Shown here: positions 5,765 through 12,989 of the stretch, piece by piece | How the letters are laid out: each line of letters begins with the position of its first letter | Position numbering within the stretch: the first letter of the stretch is position 1 | Assembly: GCA_050298035.1 (NCBI GenBank) | Contig: JBNKTK010000103.1 | Span: 1 to 13,211, forward strand | Length of the DNA stretch: 13,211 bases | DNA from: Gaoshiqia sp050298035 | Lineage (GTDB): Bacteria; Bacteroidota; Bacteroidia; Bacteroidales; Prolixibacteraceae | Direction of reading: 5' to 3' | Notes under the pieces: model-generated | Seen by the model: only the letters and a program-made list of their open reading frames with translations | Told to the model about the DNA's origin: nothing | Databases searched by the model: none | Program-made: the position numbers and the translations under genes

Positions 5765-7144
5765 TCAAAACCGATAATTTATCCCGGTATAAATCCCAAA
5801 TGAATAAGGTTTAAACGAAACGGACGGGTTGCCGTTCAACGAGCCCAGGTAGTATTTTATTTGCGGCTCAAAACGAATCTGAATCTTGTCAGAAAGTGAG
5901 TAGGCCAACCCAACCCCAATACTGGTGGAATAGCTTACCCGGTTCATGTCCTTGGTATACCCCACCCGGTTACGACCATCGCTGTTTTGCATGTAAGTAT
6001 CATTTCCGACAAGAAAACCGGTATTTAGCCCGCCCAGAAGCTGTACGCCCCAATCAGCATCAAGCAACTGGTAACGAACAATCAGCGGAATCTCGATATA
6101 TTCAAAATGCTGTTCAAAATCAGCGCTCTTCATCGTGACTTCGTTTTTCTCCGATATTGATTCTATCGAACTGGCCAACAAGACATTATTCGGCAAATTA
6201 TCGATTTCGACTACCCCTGCCGAAGCATTCATCATCATGCCGCTGACATCGACCTCTACAGCTGTGTTGAAATAATCGTAATCAGCACCTACAGCATCAT
6301 AAGCCAACTCCCTCTTCCCTCGTAGTGAATTATTTGAGGATTGCCCCAACTGACTGTAATAAACACCACTCTGCACACTCCATTTGCTGCCGGCCTTATA
6401 CTCCACTGTCAGCCCTCCGCCCATCTGAAGTTCATCTTTACTCAGGCTTCGGGTCATATTGCTGGCATATTCTGTATCGTGCGATGTTTGATTGACAGAA
6501 TATGAAGGGGACACCACTGCCCCGAGGCTCCATGATTTTTCCGATTTTGTTCTTGCCTCCTCCGCCAACTGTTTTCTGTTCATTTCCAGTATCGCCCGGT
6601 CTGCTTCTGACAGTACTTCTGTTTCTGAAATGACTGCAGCTAATTCAGATTCCAAATTCCCGTCATCCGGATTATCAAGTTCTACTCCACGATAGGCCAA
6701 CAAGGTTAAGCTTTCTCTTTCGGTGAATTCAATTTCTTCAGTGTGTTCATCTTTCCGGACAGGTACGAATTCTTCCCGAGATGATATTTGAGATTGTACA
6801 GCTTGTATTTTTCGCCCCCTTTCTTGTATTTCAGCAATAGGCTCAGTTTCATGCAATGGTTCAGCAGCAGATTGGGCGGTTTGTTCCTCAACGTTGTCAT
6901 GCCCGGTTTCAACCAACGGGACATTAACATTGCGATGCGTATCCTGCAATTCCCAGCCGATCAGAAATGCAAGCAAAACGGCAGCTGCAATACCGGAAAC
7001 TTTCCAGTAAAGAAGCATGCGCTTTCTTTTTCCTGCTTGCTGTTTCTCCCTGATTTTGTCCCACACATGCGAAGGAGGTGGTTGTGTGTGGCCATCTAGC
7101 TTAGACCGAAACAGTTCATCTAATATGTTATCATTTTTAATCAT
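5765..7144 (-). CDS. Anti-sigma-like domain fused through one membrane helix to an outer-membrane beta-barrel domain
   Basis: The 459-residue product starts with a cytosolic segment (LDELFRSKLDGHTQPPPSHVWDKI, about 8-31) of the kind seen in Bacteroidota proteins paired with ECF sigma factors. A basic stretch (KRKR) and a membrane helix at about 45-64 follow, then an acidic linker of about 140 residues. From about residue 204 (SWSLGAVVSPSYS) to the end lies a beta-barrel region of alternating strands, closing with FGIYTGINYRF and a C-terminal Phe as in outer-membrane proteins (OMP_b-brl_2 type). The ATG overlaps the stop of the upstream sigma gene in an ATGA, which implies translational coupling. 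The likely role is to hold its sigma factor inactive and respond to an envelope signal. How one chain could reach both membranes is unresolved; the barrel may instead stay as a periplasmic sensor. Confidence 0.85.
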   Translation of the reverse strand: MIKNDNILDELFRSKLDGHTQPPPSHVWDKIREKQQAGKRKRMLLYWKVSGIAAAVLLAFLIGWELQDTHRNVNVPLVETGHDNVEEQTAQSAAEPLHETEPIAEIQERGRKIQAVQSQISSREEFVPVRKDEHTEEIEFTERESLTLLAYRGVELDNPDDGNLESELAAVISETEVLSEADRAILEMNRKQLAEEARTKSEKSWSLGAVVSPSYSVNQTSHDTEYASNMTRSLSKDELQMGGGLTVEYKAGSKWSVQSGVYYSQLGQSSNNSLRGKRELAYDAVGADYDYFNTAVEVDVSGMMMNASAGVVEIDNLPNNVLLASSIESISEKNEVTMKSADFEQHFEYIEIPLIVRYQLLDADWGVQLLGGLNTGFLVGNDTYMQNSDGRNRVGYTKDMNRVSYSTSIGVGLAYSLSDKIQIRFEPQIKYYLGSLNGNPSVSFKPYSFGIYTGINYRF

Positions 7145-7695
7145 GCAGAATAATTATTCTCCGATTCTTCAAAGTTCTTTGCCACCTTCTTTTTTAAAAT
7201 CATCCGGGCACGCGCCAGGTTCGATTTAGAGGTTCCTTCCGAAATTTTCATTTCATCGGCAATTTCCTTATGGTTCATTCCTTCAAAAACATACAGGTTG
7301 AATACCATCCGGTAGCGGGGAGGCAGTTCCTGTATTAACTTCAGCAGATCGTTGGCCGATATCCCGGCAATAATTTCATCATTAAAATCAGGCATCTCAT
7401 ACGCGGAAATATCTTCAACCGGGTGCAACAAATACTGTTTCCGGTATTTCTCAAGCGAGATATTCACCATAATCCGCCTGACCCATCCTTCAAAGGAACC
7501 CTCGTTCCTGAATGTTCCAATCTTTTCAAAGACCTTTAAAAACCCCTCCTGCAAGTTATCCTCTGCTTCGGCTTCGTCCTTCGAATAGCGCAAGCACACC
7601 CCATACATTTTGGGTGCAAACAACTGGTAAAGGCGGGCCTGCGCCTTTGATTTGCCAGCAGTACAATCTTTTACTATTTGACTGAGGTCCTCCAA
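7141..7695 (-). CDS. ECF-type sigma factor with TTG start
   Basis: The 184-residue product is a full-length ECF sigma factor. Region 2 is at about residues 20-90 (LFAPKMYGVCLRYSKDEAEAEDNLQEGFLKVFEKIGTF, then FEGWVRRIMVNISLEKYRK). Region 4 is at about 115-175 with the helix-turn-helix NHKEIADEMKISEGTSKSNLARAR. The start is unusual: the only in-frame start that keeps the family N-terminus is TTG at 7693-7695, since a stop codon lies two codons upstream and the next Met is residue 30, inside region 2. The TTG may keep expression low. Its TGA overlaps the ATG of the anti-sigma/barrel gene, so the two form a classic sigma/anti-sigma operon. It belongs to a different branch from the sigma factor at 4491-5069. 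Confidence 0.92.
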   Translation of the reverse strand: MEDLSQIVKDCTAGKSKAQARLYQLFAPKMYGVCLRYSKDEAEAEDNLQEGFLKVFEKIGTFRNEGSFEGWVRRIMVNISLEKYRKQYLLHPVEDISAYEMPDFNDEIIAGISANDLLKLIQELPPRYRMVFNLYVFEGMNHKEIADEMKISEGTSKSNLARARMILKKKVAKNFEESENNYSA

Positions 7696-7716
7696 AGGTT
7701 ATCAATTGGTTAAGAT

Positions 7717-7750
7717 CAAAATTAAAGAAATATGCCATACCGCGGTCAAT
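7717..7750 (-). promoter_or_regulatory. Possible promoter of the sigma/anti-sigma operon
   Basis: On the minus strand TAATTTTG (plus 7717-7724) matches the TAnnTTTG -7 box and lies about 22 bases before the TTG start codon. A weak ATTG (7747-7750) is the best -33 match, but its 22-base spacer is slightly long. Confidence 0.35.
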
Positions 7751-7904
7751 TTCTTTGTTCCGAATAGCAGATGGATGGGTTTTACAAATGGTTGCGTGAG
7801 CAATAGCCAAAAAAAATTTATTTTTTTCTTCCGGATGACGCAACCCAAGCCACAAGAGACCATCTAACTAACACAGGCCTGAGAACAACAGGATAAATAG
7901 ATGC

Positions 7905-7940
7905 CAACCGGAAAATGATCATCTGAACATTTTCCGGTTG
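7905..7940 (+). repeat. Perfect 13-bp inverted repeat in the serpin leader
   Basis: The arms caaccggaaaatg (7905-7917) and cattttccggttg (7928-7940) pair without mismatch around a 10-base loop (7918-7927). There is no T run on either side, so it is not a simple intrinsic terminator. It ends 38 bases before the serpin ATG. It may be an operator for a dimeric regulator or an RNA stem in the leader. Confidence 0.8.
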
Positions 7941-7978
7941 CAATTTCGTAAAAAGTTAAAACCTAATAATTTCAAGAG

Positions 7979-9217
7979 ATGAAGACGATCGCCAGGCTTC
8001 TTTTTGCAGCACTGCTGCTTGTAACAACAAACTCGTGTAAAGACGAAATAATTGATCCGCCACCAACCGACATTGACGTGGATTTAAAATCTGCTGAAAT
8101 TATTGAGGCAGACAACCTGTTTGGGCTGGAGCTCTTCAATTTAATCGTTGAAGAAGAAACACAAAAGCCAAATTTGATGATTTCGCCCATGAGTGTTTCT
8201 ATTGCACTGGCCATGGCTTACAATGGAGCTGATGGGGAAACAAAAACCCAAATGGAAGAGATGCTGCACAAACAAGGTTTAACCGCTGAGGAGATTAATG
8301 CCTCATACAAGAAACTGGTTGATGCTCTTGACAGCCATGACCCCCGGGTTGAGCTGTCGATTGCGAACTCCATTTTTTACAACAACCATTATGTGCTAAA
8401 GAGTGAATTTCTTCAAACAAACCAATCGTTTTACGATGCAGAAGTAAACGCGCTCGACTTTTCAAACTCGGCAGCAACACTGCAAACAATCAACAATTGG
8501 GTAAAATCGGCTACTCACAACAAAATTGACAAGATTCTGGAGGAATTGTCCCCCAATGATGTGCTTTACCTCATCAACGCAATCTACTTCAACGGTAAAT
8601 GGACTTACCAGTTCGAGAAAAAAAATACGCATGACAGGAATTTTACCACTGCTGACGGAAGCGTTGTGCAAGTTCCAACCATGACGATCAAAGAAGACTT
8701 CAATTATACCGCAACCGATGAGTTTGAGTTATTGGAAATGCCTTACGGTGGAGGTAAATATTCCATGATGGTTTTCCTGCCCCAGGATGGCTACGATACG
8801 GATGACGTGATAAACGCGTTAACACCTGATGCCATTGGAAACTGGATTGACCAAATGACCAAGCAGACGAAAACGGTGTACATGCCCAAATTCGAATATG
8901 CCTACGACAACGAACTTGTTGAAAACCTGAAGGCACTGGGCATGATTGACGCATTCTCGGATACTGATGCTGACTTCTCCGGCATATCAGACGTCTACCT
9001 CTACATTTCGAAAGTGAAGCACAAATCATATATACGAGTTGACGAACAAGGGACAGAAGCAGCTGCAGTGACCAGTATCGGATTTGAAACGACATCCGTG
9101 GGACCGTCACCTGTATTTTCTGTCGATCACCCATTTATCTTTTCAATTTACGAGAAGGATACAAAAGCTATTTTATTTATCGGAAAAGTAACCAATCCAA
9201 ATGAAGACAATGAATAG
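7979..9217 (+). CDS. Serpin-family protease inhibitor, lipoprotein
   Basis: Serpins trap proteases as covalent complexes after cleavage of an exposed loop. The 412-residue precursor has a signal peptide ending in lipobox TTNSC (Cys20). The next residues, KDE, resemble the Bacteroidota surface-export signal, so display on the outer surface is likely. The serpin fold spans about 45-408, with landmarks NLMISPMSVSIALAMAYNGADGET (65-88), LINAIYFNGKWTYQF (198-212) and FSVDHPFIFSIYEKDTKAILFIGKV. The reactive loop hinge EQGTEAAAVTS (356-366) has the small residues needed for loop insertion, so it should be inhibitory. Counting from P17 at Glu356 puts P1-P1' at Thr372-Ser373, with an error of about two residues. 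The gene overlaps the next one by up to 17 bases and follows a 13-bp hairpin. Confidence 0.95.
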   Translation: MKTIARLLFAALLLVTTNSCKDEIIDPPPTDIDVDLKSAEIIEADNLFGLELFNLIVEEETQKPNLMISPMSVSIALAMAYNGADGETKTQMEEMLHKQGLTAEEINASYKKLVDALDSHDPRVELSIANSIFYNNHYVLKSEFLQTNQSFYDAEVNALDFSNSAATLQTINNWVKSATHNKIDKILEELSPNDVLYLINAIYFNGKWTYQFEKKNTHDRNFTTADGSVVQVPTMTIKEDFNYTATDEFELLEMPYGGGKYSMMVFLPQDGYDTDDVINALTPDAIGNWIDQMTKQTKTVYMPKFEYAYDNELVENLKALGMIDAFSDTDADFSGISDVYLYISKVKHKSYIRVDEQGTEAAAVTSIGFETTSVGPSPVFSVDHPFIFSIYEKDTKAILFIGKVTNPNEDNE

Positions 9218-9758
9218 GACATATTTCATGGTAGCCGCATTGCTGGCTGTAGTTTTCTCATTCGCCTCCTGCAAGGAAGATGAGGATGGAACAAACATTA
9301 GTAATAAGGAAGTAGTTTTCCAGGTCGAATACATCAACCACGCCTGGGGGTACCAGCATCATGGCATGCTGGTTAACTCTTACGGAAATGTTTACCGGTA
9401 TAATAATCCGGAGAAATGGCACTTTGCAGACAACAACCAGCTGGCAGCCGACAGCCTGGCAAAATATTTTCAGTATGCAACATTTGTTGATGGCGCTTCT
9501 GTTGACAAAACCGAGCTGGATAAGATGAAAAAACTTGCCATCTCGGCCTCTTCCGGGACATTATCAGATCCTGAAAATCAAATGGCCGATGCCGGCACAA
9601 CCAGTTACCAGGTTTACATTTACGACGGGCAAAAGCGGACATGGAAACTATACCTGATGCAAACCGAAGGCGATTTCTATATTGAAAACTCAAGCCCGGC
9701 AGCTGCAATAATTGTTGACTGGCTTAAAGAATTGAGAGAAAATCTTCCGGCAAATTAA
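9201..9758 (+). CDS. Lipoprotein of unknown function, partner of the serpin
   Basis: The 185-residue precursor has a signal peptide and a lipobox FASC with Cys24, followed by KEDEDG, an acidic signal like that of surface-exposed Bacteroidota lipoproteins. The mature part is about 160 residues and not of a family I recognise. Visible features are an aromatic, His-containing stretch (VEYINHAWGYQHHGMLVNSY, about 43-62), a tyrosine-rich segment near 64-68, and a C-terminal helix (AAAIIVDWLKELREN). Two starts are possible, ATG at 9201 and ATG at 9210; both lie inside the end of the serpin gene, so translation is probably coupled. It has no Cys beyond the lipid anchor. Co-expression suggests it supports the serpin or meets the same proteases, but nothing in the sequence proves this. 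Confidence 0.82.
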   Translation: MKTMNRTYFMVAALLAVVFSFASCKEDEDGTNISNKEVVFQVEYINHAWGYQHHGMLVNSYGNVYRYNNPEKWHFADNNQLAADSLAKYFQYATFVDGASVDKTELDKMKKLAISASSGTLSDPENQMADAGTTSYQVYIYDGQKRTWKLYLMQTEGDFYIENSSPAAAIIVDWLKELRENLPAN

Positions 9759-9780
9759 TGACTAGTTCTAATAAAAGCGC

Positions 9781-9813
9781 AAAAGGCTGTCCGCACATTG
9801 GGGACAGCCTTTT
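9781..9813. terminator. Bidirectional intrinsic terminator after the serpin operon
   Basis: A 12-bp perfect stem, aaaaggctgtcc (9781-9792) with ggacagcctttt (9802-9813), encloses a 9-base loop. A and T runs at the stem base allow it to end the serpin operon on the plus strand and the FadL-type gene on the minus strand. Confidence 0.88.
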
Positions 9814-9836
9814 CCTATTGCGTAATATCTTGATTT

Positions 9837-11183
9837 CTATTTAAACAAATGATAAGTTACACCGATTGAAAATGCCAGATTTGTCTTATCGTAAATTTCC
9901 TTGTAGGCAACCTCTTGATGGGTACCTTCCCTGAAATCGCCCTGGTAACTTGTGAACAAGCCTCCCAGGTCAAGGTCAAACCGGTCGTTTACATTGAACT
10001 GAACACCAAAGCCAACCGAGTTAGAACTTAAGCTATAACTAATATCAGTCTGATAGCCTCGCCCGACCCCTGTTTTTGAGCGCATGTAGCCGGCACTGAT
10101 CGCAGTGGCATCGGTAATATGATATTCCATCCCTAAAGCCAATTCATAAAGGTTATCTTCAACTTCTTTTTCCTTGCCATCCCAGTCAGCACCTTTATCA
10201 AAGTAGTTTGTCCACGAGCCTGAAACTTTCAGGTTATCAAACAACATGTAATCAACACCGGCAGTAAGAATGGCAGGAAGGTCATTTCTAAATGTTTCTC
10301 CATCCGGAAATTTTCCGGTACCATCAACAGTTGTCTCATTCGTCATTTCCAGCTTTGTTGGGAATTCATATTTCATCCCAATATTCAATTCGTCAACCGG
10401 ACTGATGTCCAATCCCAGAATTGGGGTATAACCTGTTCCTTTTTGTTTGACATCAACCTCTTTATCAGCAGTAATTGCCGCATAGCTGGTCTGGCCCAAT
10501 GCTGTAAAAAATGTGGTTGCAGGTATAAATCCACCTCCAGGGTTAATTACAGGATGTTGAGGATTGATTAGAACATTGCGAATGTGCCCTTCATATTTAT
10601 TTACAGCGTCCAGCATCCTGATTCCAGCCGAAGCACTGATCACATCGTTGATCTCATAAGAAGCGCCAACCTGAAATCCCAGGAACACAGAATATCCTTT
10701 AAAATAAAGATCGGCTGAATAATTTGACGTTGGGATTCCCAAACCGGAAATAAGGACAGGCAATGTTGAAAAAGGCATCTCGAAAGAAGGGAGACCATTG
10801 TCATACTCTGCCGTACCGCCGCCGGAATTTACACCAAATCCAAAAGATAAAGCCAGTTTATCTTTTTTATAAACCGCAAAACCTGACGGAAAAACCGGAA
10901 CTGTCACCCCACCTTCGTAGGTTTCGCTGTTGAGCAAAGGGTAATAGTTTGTTATTGTCTTTGTTTGAAAAATACTTTGGTTATTCAACGAAAAGTGAAA
11001 ACCGTTTTCAAGTTTCACCAAACCTGCAGGATTGTAATAAACGGCATCAGTTTGTACCGAGGCATTTCGGGATAGCATCCGGATGTACTGGGCACTCTGG
11101 TTTCCGTTAGTCAATATACCTCCTGCAAAACTCAACTGTACTGCAAAAATTGACAGCAAAGACATTAGATTAATTTTCTTCAT
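9837..11183 (-). CDS. OmpP1/FadL-family outer-membrane transport protein
   Basis: FadL-type proteins are 14-stranded outer-membrane barrels that pass hydrophobic compounds such as long-chain fatty acids. The 448-residue precursor has a signal peptide (MKKINLMSLLSIFAVQLSFA) and begins its mature part GGILTNGNQSAQYIRMLSRNAS, followed by DAVYYNPAGLVKL (residues 46-58), the family's N-terminal plug signature. Alternating strands fill the rest (for example DELNIGMKYEFP and AISAGYMRS), ending AFSIGVTYHLF with an aromatic residue next to the end. Length fits the family (about 420-480). It appears to be a single-gene transcript between its own promoter-like site and a shared terminator. Substrate is not readable; in Bacteroidota such proteins may also carry aromatic compounds. 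Confidence 0.92.
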   Translation of the reverse strand: MKKINLMSLLSIFAVQLSFAGGILTNGNQSAQYIRMLSRNASVQTDAVYYNPAGLVKLENGFHFSLNNQSIFQTKTITNYYPLLNSETYEGGVTVPVFPSGFAVYKKDKLALSFGFGVNSGGGTAEYDNGLPSFEMPFSTLPVLISGLGIPTSNYSADLYFKGYSVFLGFQVGASYEINDVISASAGIRMLDAVNKYEGHIRNVLINPQHPVINPGGGFIPATTFFTALGQTSYAAITADKEVDVKQKGTGYTPILGLDISPVDELNIGMKYEFPTKLEMTNETTVDGTGKFPDGETFRNDLPAILTAGVDYMLFDNLKVSGSWTNYFDKGADWDGKEKEVEDNLYELALGMEYHITDATAISAGYMRSKTGVGRGYQTDISYSLSSNSVGFGVQFNVNDRFDLDLGGLFTSYQGDFREGTHQEVAYKEIYDKTNLAFSIGVTYHLFK

Positions 11184-11208
11184 AAGATCAAAAGTTAGTT
11201 ATGTCCGA

Positions 11209-11238
11209 CAAAAATAATTTTTTTAGTGTTTGAACAAA
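11209..11238 (-). promoter_or_regulatory. Promoter candidate for the FadL-type gene
   Basis: On the minus strand TATTTTTG (plus 11209-11216) matches the TAnnTTTG -7 box, and a TTTG (plus 11235-11238) lies 18 bases upstream, one short of the usual 19-21. The start codon follows about 25 bases after the -7 box. Confidence 0.5.
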
Positions 11239-11378
11239 ACAATCCACCTGGGAATCAACAGATTAAGAAAAATAAAACAATTCAGTCATATTTTCCATTT
11301 TCAAACAAACCGCTGATTATAACCGAATGGTAGTCCTTTCCAATAACAATGTCCCGATTGGGTAACATCAAAATGAAA

Positions 11379-11399
11379 GAGCCCGCACTCCGCGGGCTC
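11379..11399 (-). terminator. Intrinsic terminator of the dihydrolipoyl dehydrogenase gene
   Basis: The stem gagcccgc (11379-11386) pairs with gcgggctc (11392-11399) around a 5-base loop. On the minus strand it is followed by TTTCATTTT. It sits 21 bases past the stop codon at 11421. Confidence 0.8.
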
Positions 11400-11420
11400 C
11401 CCAACTATAAAAATAATGTG

Positions 11421-12812
11421 TTACAAGTGGATTACTTCATCGTAAGCAGCGGCGGCAGCTTCCATAATCGCCTCGCTCATTGTTGGATGTGGATGGATCG
11501 ACTTGATCAGCTCATGTCCGGTGATTTCAAGACGTTTTGCGACGACCAGTTCTGCGATCATCTCGGTAACATTTCCACCGATCATGTGCGCACCAAGCAA
11601 TTCGCCGTATTTTGAGTCGAAAATAAGTTTCACGAAACCATCTTTTTGACCGGCAGCACTGGCTTTACCACTCGCCGAGTACGGGAACTTACCAACTTTA
11701 ATGTCATATCCGGCTTCTTTGGCTTGTTTCTCAGTCATACCAACCGATGAAACTTCGGGGTTGGTGTAGGTACAGCCGGGGATGTTACTGTAATCAACAG
11801 GGTGCGGATTAAGCCCGGCAATTTTTTCAACACAGGTTATTCCTTCAGCCGAAGCAACATGAGCCAAGGCCGGACCATGAACGATGTCGCCAATTGCATA
11901 CACACCTTCAACATTAGTCCGGTAGTAATCATCTACTTTGATTTTACCTTTCTCAACATCAACACCGAGTTCTTCCAGTCCAATACCGTCAATATTGGGT
12001 GCGATACCAACTGCAGACAGAACGACTTCGGCTTCGACCAATTCTTCGCCTTTTTTGGTTTTGATTGTCACTTTGCAGACATCACCCGAAGCATCGACCG
12101 ACTCAACAGAAGCATTGGTAAGCACCTTCATTTTCATTTTTTTGAATGAGCGCTCCAATGTTTTTGAAACTTCTTCGTCCTCGTTAGGCACCACATTGGG
12201 CAGGAATTCAACCAAAGTCACATCGGTACCAATTGATTGATAGAAATAGGCAAACTCGCTGCCAATAGCGCCGGAACCAACAACAACCATTGACTTTGGC
12301 TGTTTGGGCAACGTCATTGCCTGACGGTAACCAATCACCTTCACGCCATCCTGTTTCAAATTCGGCAATTCGCGTGAACGTGCGCCGGTTGCCAGAATGA
12401 TGTGTTTTGCATTGACGGTCGTCTTTTTGCCATCAGTTCCGGTAACTTCAACTGTTCCTTTGCCAACCAACTTTCCAAAGCCGTTTACAACTTCAATTTT
12501 ATTTTTCTTAAAAAGAAACTGGATTCCTTTGCTCATACCATCGGCAACTCCGCGGCTACGCTTTACCATGGCCTCAAAGTCCGGTTTAACTTCACCGGTA
12601 ATCAAAACACCATATTCTTCGGCATGTTTGGCATATTCGTATGCCTGGGCACTTTTCAGCAATGATTTGGTTGGGATACATCCCCAATTCAAACAGATGC
12701 CACCAAGGTTTTCTTTTTCAACGACGCCGACTTTCATGCCTAACTGGGCTGCCCGAATTGCGGCAACATATCCGCCCGGACCACTCCCTATAACTAACAA
12801 ATCGTAATTCAT
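11421..12812 (-). CDS. lpdA: Dihydrolipoyl dehydrogenase (E3)
   Basis: This FAD enzyme reoxidises dihydrolipoamide with NAD+ as the shared E3 subunit of pyruvate, 2-oxoglutarate and branched-chain oxo-acid dehydrogenases and of the glycine cleavage system. The 463-residue product has every landmark: the FAD fold GSGPGGYVAA (9-18), the redox disulfide in GGICLNWGCIPTKS (Cys40 and Cys45), the NAD fold VVVGSGAIGSEFA (176-188), a second FAD-binding segment GVYAIGDIVHGPALAHVA, and the catalytic HPHPTMSE with His442 and Glu447 near the C-terminus. Length is normal. It has its own terminator and no E1/E2 genes next to it in this window, so it is probably expressed alone to serve several complexes. 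No TAnnTTTG box was found upstream. Confidence 0.97.
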   Translation of the reverse strand: MNYDLLVIGSGPGGYVAAIRAAQLGMKVGVVEKENLGGICLNWGCIPTKSLLKSAQAYEYAKHAEEYGVLITGEVKPDFEAMVKRSRGVADGMSKGIQFLFKKNKIEVVNGFGKLVGKGTVEVTGTDGKKTTVNAKHIILATGARSRELPNLKQDGVKVIGYRQAMTLPKQPKSMVVVGSGAIGSEFAYFYQSIGTDVTLVEFLPNVVPNEDEEVSKTLERSFKKMKMKVLTNASVESVDASGDVCKVTIKTKKGEELVEAEVVLSAVGIAPNIDGIGLEELGVDVEKGKIKVDDYYRTNVEGVYAIGDIVHGPALAHVASAEGITCVEKIAGLNPHPVDYSNIPGCTYTNPEVSSVGMTEKQAKEAGYDIKVGKFPYSASGKASAAGQKDGFVKLIFDSKYGELLGAHMIGGNVTEMIAELVVAKRLEITGHELIKSIHPHPTMSEAIMEAAAAAYDEVIHL

Positions 12813-12950
12813 AATTATTTGGAACTTTATTTTTTTATGCGATTAAAAACAAAACAGTTCAGCCCACAAAAAGTTTTGAAAAACCGAAATGCCCAATCTC
12901 CAATCTTATAAAGATAAAATATCACGCCCCTCTAAAAACTTCAAGATGCA

Positions 12951-12976
12951 AAAAAAAGACCGGCGTAAAACCGGTC
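12951..12976 (-). terminator. Intrinsic terminator of the TlpA-like gene
   Basis: The stem gaccgg (12958-12963) pairs with ccggtc (12971-12976) around a 7-base loop. On the minus strand it is followed by seven U residues (plus-strand A run 12951-12957). It closes the partial gene ending at 12990. Confidence 0.82.
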
Positions 12977-12989
12977 CTTGTAATATTTC

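Larger units (their letters stand above)
7696..7978. other. Divergent intergenic region between sigma operon and serpin operon
   Basis: These 283 bases separate two divergent operons and must hold both promoters. I see no coding frame worth calling. The contents I can name are the possible minus-strand promoter near 7717-7750 and the hairpin at 7905-7940. No TAnnTTTG box is evident on the plus strand for the serpin gene, so its promoter may need an alternative sigma factor. Confidence 0.6.

Noticed and set aside
8700..9134. Open minus-strand frame of 144 codons inside the serpin gene
   Set aside because: It lies wholly antisense to a clear serpin, and its translation has the Arg/Ser/Cys-rich look of a shadow frame.
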